A DNA stretch of 46,807 nt from Pseudonocardia xinjiangensis (GTDB lineage Bacteria; Actinomycetota; Actinomycetes; Mycobacteriales; Pseudonocardiaceae), in assembly GCF_012911925.1 (NCBI RefSeq), contig NZ_JAAXKY010000042.1:1-46807 (forward strand). The letters run 5' to 3'. The position numbers and the translations under genes are program-made. Of the stretch, positions 15,719 to 24,217 are shown one piece after another; the stretch's first letter is position 1; every line of letters begins with the position of its first letter. Under the pieces are notes generated by a model, which worked only from the letters and a program-made list of their open reading frames with translations, did not search any database and was not told the DNA's origin.

Positions 15719-17434
15719 TCAGCGCCAGGATCGCAGGGTGGCGATCCGCTCCTCGAGCTGTTCGATGCTGGCCATCGCGGTGGGCGGCCCGCCGCAGAGC
15801 GTGCGGAGCTCGTTGTGGATCATGCCGTGGGGCTTGTTCGTGCGGTGGTGGTGCAACGCCACCAGCGTGTTGAGCTCCTTGCGGAGCGCCCCCAGCCGCT
15901 CCCGGACCGACAGCTGCGGCCGGGCGGCCGGCGGCTCGGGTGCCACGGGAGCCGGCGCGGCGGCCGCCTTGGTCTTCGAGCGGCTCAGCCACTCCTTCTG
16001 CCGCTGGCTGAGCAGGGTCCGCACCTGGTCGGGCTCGAGCAGCCCGGGCAGCCCGAGGTAGTCCTCCTCGTCGGCGGAGAACGACCTGCCTTCGTAGATG
16101 AGCTGGTCCAGCTCGGCCTGCGCCCCCAGCGCGGTGAACGACTTCTCGTCCTCCCCCGGCTCGTCCTCCTGCCGCTGTGCCTGGGCGAGCAGCTCGTCGT
16201 CCCACTGCTCGTCGGCACGGTGGGGCTTGCCGAGCACGTGGTCGCGCTGGGCCTCCAGCTCACTCGCCAGCCCCAGCAGCACGGGGACGCTCGGCACGAA
16301 CACCGAGGCCGTCTCCCCCGGCCGCCGCGACCGGACGAACCGGCCGACGGCCTGGGCGAAGAACAGCGGTGTCGAGGCGCTGGTGGCGTAGACGCCGACC
16401 GCGAGCCGCGGCACGTCCACTCCCTCGCTCACCATGCGCACGGCCACCATCCAGCGGTCCTCCGACTCGGAGAACCGGGCGATCCGCGCCGACGCGCCCG
16501 GCTCGTCGGACAGCACCACGACGGGAGCGGTGCCCGTCACCTCGGTGAGGATGGCGGCGTAGGCGCGGGCGGTGGTCTGGTCGGAGGCGATCACCAGGCC
16601 ACCGGCGTCGGGCATGCCGCCGGCGCGGTGCCCGCTGAGCCGCTTGTCCGCGGCGGCCAGCACGGCCGGGATCCACTCGCCGCCCGGGTCCAGCGCGGTG
16701 CGCCACGCGCGGGCCGTCTGTTCGGCGGTCATCGGCTCGCCGAGTCGCGCCGTGATCTCCTCGCCCGCGCTGGTGCGCCAGCTCGACAGGCCCGAGTAGG
16801 CCATGAAGACCACCGGCCGCACGACGCCGTCGGCGAGCGCCTCCGCGTAGCCGTAGGAGTGGTCGGCCCGGCTGCGCAGGGCACCCTCGGCGTCGGGCAG
16901 GTAGTCGACGAACGGGATGGGGTTGTCGTCGCTGCGGAACGGGGTGCCGGTGAGCGTCAGCCGCCGGACGGCCGGGTCGAACGCCTCCTTGACGGCGTCG
17001 CCCCACGAGCGGGCGTCGCCCGCGTGGTGCACCTCGTCGAGGATCACGAGCGTGCGGCGGTTCTCCGTGCGCGCCTGGTGCAGCAGCGGGTGGGCGGCCA
17101 CGCCGGCATAGGTGACGGCGATGCCGGTGTAGTCCGACGACGTGCCGCCGGTCGAGTTACGGAAGTCGGGGTCGATGGCCAGGCCGACCTGGGCGGCGGC
17201 CCCGGACCACTGGTGCTTGAGGTGCTCGGTGGGGGTGACGACCGTGATGGCGTCGATCACCCGGTCGGCCAGCAGCTCCGAGGCGACCCGCAGCGCGAAC
17301 GCCGTCTTGCCCGCGCCGGGCGTCGCGACCGCGAGGAAGTCGCGGGGCGCGGCGGCCAGGTACCGGGCGAGTGCGCTGCGCTGCCAGGCCCGGAGCGGAC
17401 GCGAGGAGGGAGCGATCTGCTGGGCCTGGGACAC
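15719..17434 (-). CDS. DEAD/DEAH-box (SF2) helicase, XPB/type III-restriction-like
   Basis: A 571-residue SF2 helicase. Motif Q-like RPLRAWQRSAL comes first, then Walker A ATPGAGKT (37-44), motif II D133-E-V-H136, motif III LTGTPF, and helicase-C motifs VSEGVDVPRL and QAVGRFVRSR with the arginine finger. The C-terminal 150 residues are acidic, then Ala/Pro-rich, ending in a likely helical segment. This protein is conserved in actinobacteria and usually annotated as a DNA-repair or restriction-type helicase; its substrate is unknown. Start GTG 17432-17434 follows GAGGGAG. No methylase or nuclease partner is adjacent, which argues against a restriction system. Confidence 0.85.
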   Translation of the reverse strand: MSQAQQIAPSSRPLRAWQRSALARYLAAAPRDFLAVATPGAGKTAFALRVASELLADRVIDAITVVTPTEHLKHQWSGAAAQVGLAIDPDFRNSTGGTSSDYTGIAVTYAGVAAHPLLHQARTENRRTLVILDEVHHAGDARSWGDAVKEAFDPAVRRLTLTGTPFRSDDNPIPFVDYLPDAEGALRSRADHSYGYAEALADGVVRPVVFMAYSGLSSWRTSAGEEITARLGEPMTAEQTARAWRTALDPGGEWIPAVLAAADKRLSGHRAGGMPDAGGLVIASDQTTARAYAAILTEVTGTAPVVVLSDEPGASARIARFSESEDRWMVAVRMVSEGVDVPRLAVGVYATSASTPLFFAQAVGRFVRSRRPGETASVFVPSVPVLLGLASELEAQRDHVLGKPHRADEQWDDELLAQAQRQEDEPGEDEKSFTALGAQAELDQLIYEGRSFSADEEDYLGLPGLLEPDQVRTLLSQRQKEWLSRSKTKAAAAPAPVAPEPPAARPQLSVRERLGALRKELNTLVALHHHRTNKPHGMIHNELRTLCGGPPTAMASIEQLEERIATLRSWR

Positions 17435-17855
17435 ACAACTCCCTCAACGTCGCGCATGGTGTGCTCGGGATCCGGCCCGTGCGCGGGCCCCGCGTCGGCG
17501 CGGGCCCCGGGGGGCGGGATCGCGGCGGGTCCTGGGCCGCCGGCGGTCATGGTCAGGGTAACCGGGCGGTGCCGTGTGGCCCGCCATGCCCCGCACCCGC
17601 GGGAGCGGCGTGTCGGGTGGTCCATCCTGTGTGCGCGATGACCTCCGACGAACCTCGCGGACCGGGATCCACAGGGCACCGGAGCCCTCTCCGGACCCGG
17701 CGGCAGCGGGCCGCCTGCACCCGAGTTGCCCCCGGTGCCCCGACCCGCCCATGCTGCTGGGAGCCGCCCGACGGACTCGGACGGCGGAGCGCCGGATCCG
17801 CCCGACGGACAGGGGGCAGAGTGGTTCAGGACCGCCGAGCCACGGAGGAGTGCAG
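17435..17855. other. Divergent intergenic region without recognisable gene
   Basis: These 421 bp lie between the divergent helicase and PhaC-like genes. Long frames through it have no RBS and no recognisable protein features. I found no RNA gene, insertion element or strong palindrome. Confidence 0.5.
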
Positions 17856-19565
17856 ATGACGAGCGGGCACCCGGGCGGGCGCGGCGCTGGCCTCGACGCC
17901 GCTGAGGCTGCGCTCGGGCTCGAGCTGCTGCTCACCGGCAGCGCGACCGGGGGCCCGCTACGCCGGGTGCTCCCGCTCGCGCCGGCGGCGCGGCTGGCGG
18001 CGGCGCTGACCTCCCGGCCCCTGACCGTGGCCCGGCGGGGTACGGGCCTCGCCGTCGAGCTGGCCCGGATCGGGCTGGGCCGCTCGTCGCTGGCCCCCGC
18101 TCCGCAGGACCAGCGGTACGCCGATCCCGCGTGGGACCACCCCCTGCTGCGCCGGATCGTGCAGACCCACCTGGCCGCGGGCGCCACGGTGTCCGATCTC
18201 ATCGCGGATGCCGAGCTCGACGGCGCCGACGACGAGCGCGTCCGCTCGGCCGTCGGCACCCTCGCCGACGCACTCGCCCCCAGCAACACACCGCTCAACC
18301 CGCTCGCGTGGCGCTCGGCGCTCGGCACGGGCGGGGCGAGCATCGTTCGCGGGGCGGCGCGGCTCGTCGGCGATCTCGGCTCGCCGCCACGGCTGCCGGC
18401 CACCACCGAGCCCGACGCGTTCGAGGTCGGCACCGGCGTCGCCGCCACGCCGGGCGCGGTCGTGCTCCGCACACCCGTGTTCGAGCTGATCCAGTACCTC
18501 CCGCAGACGGAGGAGGTCCGCGACCTCCCGGTGCTCGTGGTGCCACCGATGGCCACCCGCTACTACCTGGCCGACCTGGCGCCCGGCCGCAGCATCGTCG
18601 AGCACCTCGTCCGCGGCGGGCAGCAGGTGTTCCTCCTGTCCTGGCGCAACCCGGGCCCCGAGCACGCCTCCTGGGATCTCGACACCTACGGGCAGGCCGT
18701 CCTCGACGCGATGGACGCGTGCGAGCACATCACCCGTACCCACCGCACGTCGCTGCTGGCCGTCAGCTCGTCGGGCGGCACGGTCACGGCGATGCTGCTG
18801 GCGCATCTCGCCGCGATCGGCGCGCAGGAGCGGGTGGCGTCGGTGACCTTCGTGCTCGCCCCGCTCGACCGGGAGGAGGCCGACGCCCCGGTGTCCCCGG
18901 CCGCCCGGCAGGCGGCGGAGGCGGCCGTTGCCGCGTCGCAGCACCGGGGTCATCTCGACGGCGCCACGCTGGTCGAGGAGCACGCCTGGGCGCACCCGAA
19001 CGACCTCGTCTGGCCGTACTGGGTGCGCAGCTATCTGTGCGGTGAGGCGCCCCCTGCGTCCGAGGACCTGTTCTGGCTCGCCGACACCGTGCGCGTGCCG
19101 GCCGGTCTGCATCGCGATCTGGTGGCCGTCGCACTGGGCAACGCCCTCGCCACCCCGGGGGCGGCCGAGATGCTCGGCACGGCCGTCGACCTGTCGAAGG
19201 TCGACCGCGACGCGTACGTGGTGGCCGCACTGGGTGGCCACTCGGCGGTGTGGAGATCCTGCTACCGCACCACCGGGCTGCTCGGGGGCACCACCCGGTT
19301 CGTGCTGGCCACGAACGGCTCCGCCGCCTCGGTGATCGGCCCGCCCGGCACGCCCGCCGCGGGGTTCCGCGTCGCGGAGACCACGCCGCCCGCGGCCGAA
19401 CGCTGGCTCGCCGCAGCACGGCCGGTGCCCGGCTCCTGGTGGTCGGACCACCTGGCGTGGCTCGGCGACCGCAGCGGCCCGGTCCGGGACGCTCCACCCG
19501 AGCTCGGCGGGCGCGGTCTGCACGCGGTGGCCCCTGCCCCCGGGGAGTACGTGCTGCAGCGCTGA
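17856..19565 (+). CDS. PHA-synthase-fold protein lacking the catalytic triad
   Basis: A 569-residue relative of class I PHA synthase (PhaC). The N-terminal domain shows QRYADPAWDHPLLRRI and NTPLNPLAW; the hydrolase domain shows LVVPPMATRYYLADLAPGRS and FLLSWRNPG. The catalytic positions are changed. The GxCxGG box reads V-S-S305-S-G-G, putting Ser at the Cys position. YVVAALGGHSAVW has Gly461 where PhaC has Asp in REDH. RFVLATNGSAASVIGPP has Ser489 where PhaC has the His of ASGHIAGVINPP. Flanking residues align without gaps, so these are substitutions. It is probably not a polymerase; a structural or regulatory granule role, or different chemistry at Ser305, is possible. ATG 17856 follows GGAGGAG. 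Confidence 0.85.
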   Translation: MTSGHPGGRGAGLDAAEAALGLELLLTGSATGGPLRRVLPLAPAARLAAALTSRPLTVARRGTGLAVELARIGLGRSSLAPAPQDQRYADPAWDHPLLRRIVQTHLAAGATVSDLIADAELDGADDERVRSAVGTLADALAPSNTPLNPLAWRSALGTGGASIVRGAARLVGDLGSPPRLPATTEPDAFEVGTGVAATPGAVVLRTPVFELIQYLPQTEEVRDLPVLVVPPMATRYYLADLAPGRSIVEHLVRGGQQVFLLSWRNPGPEHASWDLDTYGQAVLDAMDACEHITRTHRTSLLAVSSSGGTVTAMLLAHLAAIGAQERVASVTFVLAPLDREEADAPVSPAARQAAEAAVAASQHRGHLDGATLVEEHAWAHPNDLVWPYWVRSYLCGEAPPASEDLFWLADTVRVPAGLHRDLVAVALGNALATPGAAEMLGTAVDLSKVDRDAYVVAALGGHSAVWRSCYRTTGLLGGTTRFVLATNGSAASVIGPPGTPAAGFRVAETTPPAAERWLAAARPVPGSWWSDHLAWLGDRSGPVRDAPPELGGRGLHAVAPAPGEYVLQR

Positions 19566-19711
19566 CCCGGGCCCGGAGCGCCTAGCTGTAGTGCCCATGA
19601 GCGTTGTTGACGGCGTGTCGGCCTGGCTGTCGCCGGCCAGGATCGCAGCGCGGGCACGTGTGTCCCCCAGTGATCACAGAGGCTCAGCCGACCGCCCATC
19701 TGCTCGCCCCC

Positions 19712-20986
19712 TTACGCGGCGAGGTGCAGGAGTGGTTTTCGGCGGGGTCTTCGCTGCGGGTCGATCCAGGCGGGTGGGATCAGCTCGGGCAACCCGTCGC
19801 GGATGCGGACTTCCCACTCGGAGTGGTGCTGCAGGCGGTGGCACGCCCGGCAGAGCATCACGCAGTTGTGCAGGGCGGTGTCGCCGCCGTCCTGCCAGGC
19901 TGTGATGTGGTGGACCTCGCACCACGACGGTGGCCGCCCGCACCCGGCGCAGCCGCGGTCGCGGGCGGCGATCGCGCGGCGCAGCCCGTCGGGGATGGTG
20001 CGGGTGACCCGGCCGACGTCGAGGGGCTGGCCCTTCCCGTTGAGCACGACGGGGACGACCGCGGCGTCACAGGCCAGCATCCGCAACGACTCCGGCGACA
20101 AGGTGCCACCGAAGTCCAAACACGCGGCGCGGGCCCGGTTCTCCAGGTCCTCCAGCCGGACCAGCACCGTGAGATGTGGACGGCGCCCGCCGCACTCGGG
20201 CACGTCACCGTGGTCGAGCACGTAGCCACACACATCCGCGAGGGCTTCGGCCTGCCGTTGCGCGAGGCTGCGCTGCTCATCACCGGTGACGGGCCGGGCG
20301 TGGGAGTCGACCACGGTGGCAATGGCATCGAACATCGCCGCGTCATCGAACCGGCCCTTCAGCGTGCCGCCCGCCTTTCCGCGGTGCCGGAGCAGGTGCA
20401 GTTCGTTGACCGGCGCGGGTGGACGGTCGTCGGGCTCGGGCCCGTCCTCGTCGAGGGCCTCCACGAGAGCGGTGCCCCAGGTCTGCAGCTCCGACGGCGT
20501 ATAGACGGCCGCTTTGTGGGCGAGTTGGGCTTCGGCACCCGCCCACACCTCGGGCGTGAGCCGCTCGGCGGCCGGGCTGGCCAACACGCGGGCGATCACC
20601 GCGACGTGCCGCAATCCGGTGGCGCCGGCGGCGAACACCTCCGCGGTGGCGGCCAACCGGGCGGGCAGCAGAGTGCCGTCGATCCCGACCCGGGGGCAGA
20701 CCTGTTCGGCAGCGACCACCCGCTGCCGGGCCTCGAACCGTTCCCACCCGAGCAGATCCCCCAACGCCGCCGGGGTCGACTTGTAGCCGCGCTCGGCGAA
20801 CGTGCTCCGCCGCTCCAAAGTCGACACGGTGGCAACGACGAGCCGGTCCAGCCGCCTGCTGGTGCCTTCGCACAAGGTGAGGACAGACAGCAGGTCGTCG
20901 TCTGTAGCGCCGTCGGTGGCGGCGGACAGCGCGTCGATCGCCTCCACCAGGAGGCGATGCGCGGTGGTGAGCGGACTGTCCGACAC
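19712..20986 (-). CDS. HNH endonuclease with DUF222 (13E12 repeat family)
   Basis: A 424-residue protein of the actinobacterial 13E12/REP family: an N-terminal DUF222 helical region and, near the C-terminus, a zinc-bound HNH nuclease (CAGCGRPPSWCEVHHITAW, then LCRACHRLQHH) with its Cys pairs and catalytic His. The start is GTG 20984-20986, because TATGAT lies 6 nt upstream (leaderless) and a perfect LexA box abuts that -10; longer frames would run through the promoter. These proteins are multicopy in many actinobacteria, and some mycobacterial members are known to be SOS-induced. An IS481 relic lies just upstream, so the locus has a history of mobile DNA. Confidence 0.85.
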   Translation of the reverse strand: MSDSPLTTAHRLLVEAIDALSAATDGATDDDLLSVLTLCEGTSRRLDRLVVATVSTLERRSTFAERGYKSTPAALGDLLGWERFEARQRVVAAEQVCPRVGIDGTLLPARLAATAEVFAAGATGLRHVAVIARVLASPAAERLTPEVWAGAEAQLAHKAAVYTPSELQTWGTALVEALDEDGPEPDDRPPAPVNELHLLRHRGKAGGTLKGRFDDAAMFDAIATVVDSHARPVTGDEQRSLAQRQAEALADVCGYVLDHGDVPECGGRRPHLTVLVRLEDLENRARAACLDFGGTLSPESLRMLACDAAVVPVVLNGKGQPLDVGRVTRTIPDGLRRAIAARDRGCAGCGRPPSWCEVHHITAWQDGGDTALHNCVMLCRACHRLQHHSEWEVRIRDGLPELIPPAWIDPQRRPRRKPLLHLAA

Positions 20987-20992
20987 CCCACC

Positions 20993-21015
20993 ATCATACT
21001 CGAACACATGTTCGA
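20993..21015 (-). promoter_or_regulatory. LexA (SOS) box and -10 element of the HNH gene
   Basis: Positions 21000-21015 read TCGAACACATGTTCGA on the plus strand, an exact match to the actinobacterial SOS consensus TCGAAC-N4-GTTCGA. The minus-strand -10 box TATGAT (20993-20998) begins 1 bp away, and GTG 20986 follows 6 nt after it. LexA bound here would block RNA polymerase, so the gene should be induced by DNA damage. Confidence 0.85.
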
Positions 21016-21074
21016 ATCGATGTTGGTCGTCGCAGGTCAACAGCCGTTCAGCGCTCGTGGCGGTGGCCTGTCGG

Positions 21075-21410
21075 GTGAGGGTCGTCCGCAGCAGCGACCA
21101 TCCCAAACTCGGCCCGGTCCGCGTCGGCCCACTGGCTGGCGGCCTCCACAATGCACGCCGTCCTGACCCGCCACGGACTCACCCGGCCGACCTGACTCGA
21201 CCGTCCCACCGGCACGGTGATCTGCCGCTGCGAACACGGTGCACGTGGATGTGAGGGGTGCACGGCCGCGCCAGCGACCAGTCCCGCCAGACCCGCACCG
21301 GCCACTGGTCGGGTTCAACTACGCTCCACGCCGCCAACCGCGGCCACACCGCCCTCGGCGGCCAACCACCCATCAGCCGCGTCAACAACCCGCCTGGGCA
21401 TTACACCTAG
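21075..21410 (+). pseudogene. Degenerate IS481-family transposase fragment
   Basis: Scattered in three frames on the plus strand are pieces of an IS481-type integrase. Around 21173-21233 I read STMHAVLTRHGLTRPT, a stop codon, then LDRPTGTVICRCEH. Near 21242 VHVDV appears, corresponding to the start of the DDE core. Then ASDQSR and GFNY occur in the next frame, followed by LHAANRGHTALGGQPPISRV and NNPPGHYT ending with TAG 21408-21410, the normal C-terminus. Most of the catalytic core is deleted. No terminal inverted repeats were identified. The stop overlaps the stop of the convergent hydrolase gene, whose last residues may derive from this element. Confidence 0.75.
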
Positions 21411-22675
21411 CCGCCCCGTCGATGGCGATCGCCTCGGCCCCGGCTCGAAGGGGAGCCCTGTCGGCCGCCGGGCAACGCGAGCTCGAGTGCGAGTGCCGCC
21501 CGGATGACGGGGCCGAGCTTGCCCGATGCGCCCCTGCGCGGGAGCGCCGCGATCCGCGGCGTGAGATCCGGCAGCCGTCCCAGCCCACCCGCGGCCAGGA
21601 CGTGGGCGACGTTGAGCGCGGCGAGCTGGTGGGTGTCCATGGCGCTGTGCCCGAGGTCCGGGAGCGGCACGAGCACGGCACCCGGGACCAGCTCGACGAT
21701 CCGCTCGGCGATCGGCCGGGGGGTGCGCAGGTCACGCTCGCCCGACACGACCGCTGTGGGCCAGGCGAAGTGCGGCAACGCCGCCGGCAGGTCGACGCGC
21801 TCGCCCGTGAACGGCGGGCGGTCGGCCGCGTGGTGGGAGAACAGTTCCTGCGGGTCGAGCGGGAGGCCGTCCGGGGCCTCGCCGTACCCGAGCTCGCCGT
21901 GGGTGATGCCAGCGACGAGATCGGGCTCCATCACGAACCGGGTTCCCGGTCCCTCGATCTCCCCGGCCCCCAGCTCGGCGACGCGCCGCCAGGTGCGCAG
22001 TGCCCGCCCCGCCAGCCGGGCGGCGAGCAGCCGTTCGAGGACCTCGGGGCCGGCGAACTCGTACACGACCTGCACCACGTGGCTCGCTTCGGGGACCGGG
22101 ACCTGCTCCGCGTCGAGCAGCTCACGGAACAGCGCGGCGGCCCGGCCGGGGCCCTTCCAGAGGAGGTCCCGGCGGAAGGCACGGACCGTTGCGACGTCGT
22201 CCACCGCGGACAGCATCGGGGAGTCGAGCACCATCCCGGCGACCCGTCCTGGGTGCCGCACGGCGAACAGCTGCGCGAGGTAGGTGCCGTACGAGCTGCC
22301 GTAGACGACGGCCCGCTCGACGCCGGTCGCGTCGAGGACGGCCGCGAGGTCGTCGGCCGCCGCCTCGCCGGTGACGGCCTCGATCGCCAGGTCGGCGCCG
22401 GTGATGTCGCGCCGGGAGGCCCCGACCCCCCGGTGTTCCATCATGATCACGTCGAGGCCGCGCTTCACGGCTCGGCGCCGCAGCGCCCGGTAGGGCAGGG
22501 CGGAGGCGAGGCCGGGCCCGCCGGGCAGGAACACGATCGGTGTCCCCTCCCGCGGCCGGGGGCGGAGGTAGGCGATGTCGACCTCGCCGTTCCCCGCCGG
22601 ACGGCGGACGCAGCCGCCCGCCCCGGCACGCACCTGCTGCTCGACCGGCCGCCCCCTGCCCCGTTCGTCCCCCAT
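21407..22675 (-). CDS. Alpha/beta hydrolase (TAP-like, prolyl aminopeptidase type)
   Basis: A 422-residue hydrolase with oxyanion segment FLPGGPGLAS, HRGVGAS, nucleophile in Y-G-S-S-Y-G-T, acid in VVSGERDLRTP and His in LPDLGHSAMD, i.e. a complete triad of the S33/TAP type seen in proline iminopeptidases and tripeptidyl aminopeptidases. I start at ATG 22673-22675; a longer frame overlaps the upstream SDR gene and has no RBS, but the RBS of the chosen start is also weak. No signal peptide, so it is probably cytoplasmic, unlike secreted tripeptidyl aminopeptidases. It lies 55 bp behind the SDR gene on the same strand. The C-terminal dozen residues run into IS481 relic sequence. Confidence 0.8.
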   Translation of the reverse strand: MGDERGRGRPVEQQVRAGAGGCVRRPAGNGEVDIAYLRPRPREGTPIVFLPGGPGLASALPYRALRRRAVKRGLDVIMMEHRGVGASRRDITGADLAIEAVTGEAAADDLAAVLDATGVERAVVYGSSYGTYLAQLFAVRHPGRVAGMVLDSPMLSAVDDVATVRAFRRDLLWKGPGRAAALFRELLDAEQVPVPEASHVVQVVYEFAGPEVLERLLAARLAGRALRTWRRVAELGAGEIEGPGTRFVMEPDLVAGITHGELGYGEAPDGLPLDPQELFSHHAADRPPFTGERVDLPAALPHFAWPTAVVSGERDLRTPRPIAERIVELVPGAVLVPLPDLGHSAMDTHQLAALNVAHVLAAGGLGRLPDLTPRIAALPRRGASGKLGPVIRAALALELALPGGRQGSPSSRGRGDRHRRGG

Positions 22676-22730
22676 GTCCGGAACACGAACGGGAGCCGCG
22701 CGGAGTTCCCGGCCGGCGCGACCGGGGCCC

Positions 22731-23516
22731 TTAGACGTCGTTCTTCCCGCGCGCCGCCAGCCACTCCCCGAAGTCACGGGCGACGATCCGCTCGTCGTGC
22801 ACTCCGGCGGCGTCCGGGGACGCCAGCCACACGATCGGCGCCCCCATGACCGCCGGGTCGAGCAGGTGGCCCCGGAGCTCGTCCGCCGTCCCGTCGGGGA
22901 TCATCCCGGTGGCGCTCGCCCCACCCGGCAGCAGGATGTTGGAGGTGACCGCGGTGCCGGCCAGATCGGCGGCCATCACCCGGGCCAGCGCCTCCACGGC
23001 GGCACCGGACGGGCCGTAGGGCACGAAGCCGCGGCGGGTCATCGTCTGGTCGTTCATGGAGATCGTGACGACCCGACCACCGCCGGCTCCCAGCATCCGC
23101 GGCACCACTGCCCGCGCGACCAGGAACGTCCCGGTCGCCTTGGTCTCGAGCACGTCCCGGAAACCGGCGGGTGTCACGTCCCAGAAGGGCTGCGGATCGG
23201 TGAGGAACCGCGGGTTGACCGTCCGCATCCCGATCCCGGCGTTGTTGACCAGCAGGTCCAGGCCGTCCAGCGCCGCGTAGGCGCGATCGACCGCCGCCGA
23301 CACCGAGCCGGGGTCGCGGACGTCGAGCTCTATCCCGACGGCGCCGGCGCCCAGCTCCGCGGCGGTGGCCTGCGCCCGTTGCGCGTCCCGGCTGGTCAAC
23401 GCCACCCGGGCACCCGCCTGCACGAGCGCCTGAGCCATTGCCCGGCCCAGGCCGCTCGTGCCACCGGTCACCAGGACCCGGGTGCCGTCCAGTACGGCCG
23501 TCGACGAAGCACTCAT
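22731..23516 (-). CDS. Short-chain dehydrogenase/reductase with altered YxxxK motif
   Basis: A 261-residue SDR. The cofactor motif TGGTSGLG and the NNAG motif (LLVNNAGIG) are intact. The catalytic segment has Ser in VVTISMNDQ and Tyr in V-P-Y-G-P-S-G, but the position normally held by Lys (YxxxK) is Gly. That Lys orients the nicotinamide ribose and lowers the Tyr pKa, so activity may be reduced, altered or absent. ATG 23514-23516 is preceded at 7 nt by TAGCGT, a leaderless start. It appears to be co-transcribed with the hydrolase downstream. Substrate unknown. Confidence 0.85.
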   Translation of the reverse strand: MSASSTAVLDGTRVLVTGGTSGLGRAMAQALVQAGARVALTSRDAQRAQATAAELGAGAVGIELDVRDPGSVSAAVDRAYAALDGLDLLVNNAGIGMRTVNPRFLTDPQPFWDVTPAGFRDVLETKATGTFLVARAVVPRMLGAGGGRVVTISMNDQTMTRRGFVPYGPSGAAVEALARVMAADLAGTAVTSNILLPGGASATGMIPDGTADELRGHLLDPAVMGAPIVWLASPDAAGVHDERIVARDFGEWLAARGKNDV

Positions 23517-23543
23517 GCAGGCAACGCTAGGCCGACCCGAGCC

Positions 23544-24206
23544 CTACGCCGCCGAGCAGCCCCGCCCGTCGCCGTGGTCGCCGACCCGGGCCACCGCCAG
23601 CCGGTACGAAGAGCGCCGCGTGCCGCTCATGGTGGTGAGCTCCATCAGCTCGACCCCGGCGTCCGCGAACGCCCGGCGGAAGTCGTCCTCGTAGGTCACC
23701 CGCCCGAACTCGATCGTCGTGAAGTGCCGGACGAGCGGCTTCGCCCGCTCCAGCAGCGCCGAGCGCCGGTGGTGGAAGGTCTGGGTGGCGAACACCCGGC
23801 CCTCGGGCGTGAGCTGCGCCGCCACGTGCGCGATGGCCGCCACGGGGTCGGGCAGCAGCATCAGGCTCGCGCTGAAGTACGCCGCGTCGTACGGACCGCC
23901 CTCGTGGTCGTAGACCGACGACAGCACCGGCACCACCTGCGCCGTGAGGTCGGCGTTCGCCATCTCGGTGCGGCACCGCTCGAGGTAGTCGGCGTCGATG
24001 TCGAGACCGACGACGTCGAGCCGCTTGGCGCGCACGACATCGGCGCAGCGGGCGAGCGCGGCGCCCGTGCCGATACCGACGTCGAGGAGACGTGCCCCGT
24101 CCGGCAGCCGGACCAGCACCTCGCGGTACCAGTCCGTGGTCATCCCGGCCACCAGCCGGTCGTACAGCCATCCGCGCAGGACCCTGCGCACCGGCACCTT
24201 GCCCAC
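23544..24206 (-). CDS. Class I SAM-dependent methyltransferase
   Basis: A 220-residue Rossmann-fold methyltransferase. Motif I reads LLDVGIGTGAAL and motif II VVGLDIDADYLERC; the loop YDAAYFSASLMLLPDP is motif IV-like. The overall pattern is that of the small-molecule UbiE-like group, but the substrate cannot be named. Start is GTG 24204-24206, 11 nt after the stop of the DUF3039 gene, so the two are probably one transcript. The C-terminal tail (GDHGDGRGCSAA) is low-complexity. Confidence 0.8.
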   Translation of the reverse strand: MGKVPVRRVLRGWLYDRLVAGMTTDWYREVLVRLPDGARLLDVGIGTGAALARCADVVRAKRLDVVGLDIDADYLERCRTEMANADLTAQVVPVLSSVYDHEGGPYDAAYFSASLMLLPDPVAAIAHVAAQLTPEGRVFATQTFHHRRSALLERAKPLVRHFTTIEFGRVTYEDDFRRAFADAGVELMELTTMSGTRRSSYRLAVARVGDHGDGRGCSAA

Positions 24207-24217
24207 TGGTCAGCCGC

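Noticed and set aside
15719..17434. Restriction or phage-defence system around the DEAH helicase
   Set aside because: No methyltransferase, nuclease or other defence gene is adjacent, and the protein looks like a conserved actinobacterial housekeeping helicase.
19622..19641. CCTGGC/GCCAGG hairpin after the PhaC-like gene as terminator
   Set aside because: Only 6-bp arms with an 8-nt loop and no T-tract; too weak to call.
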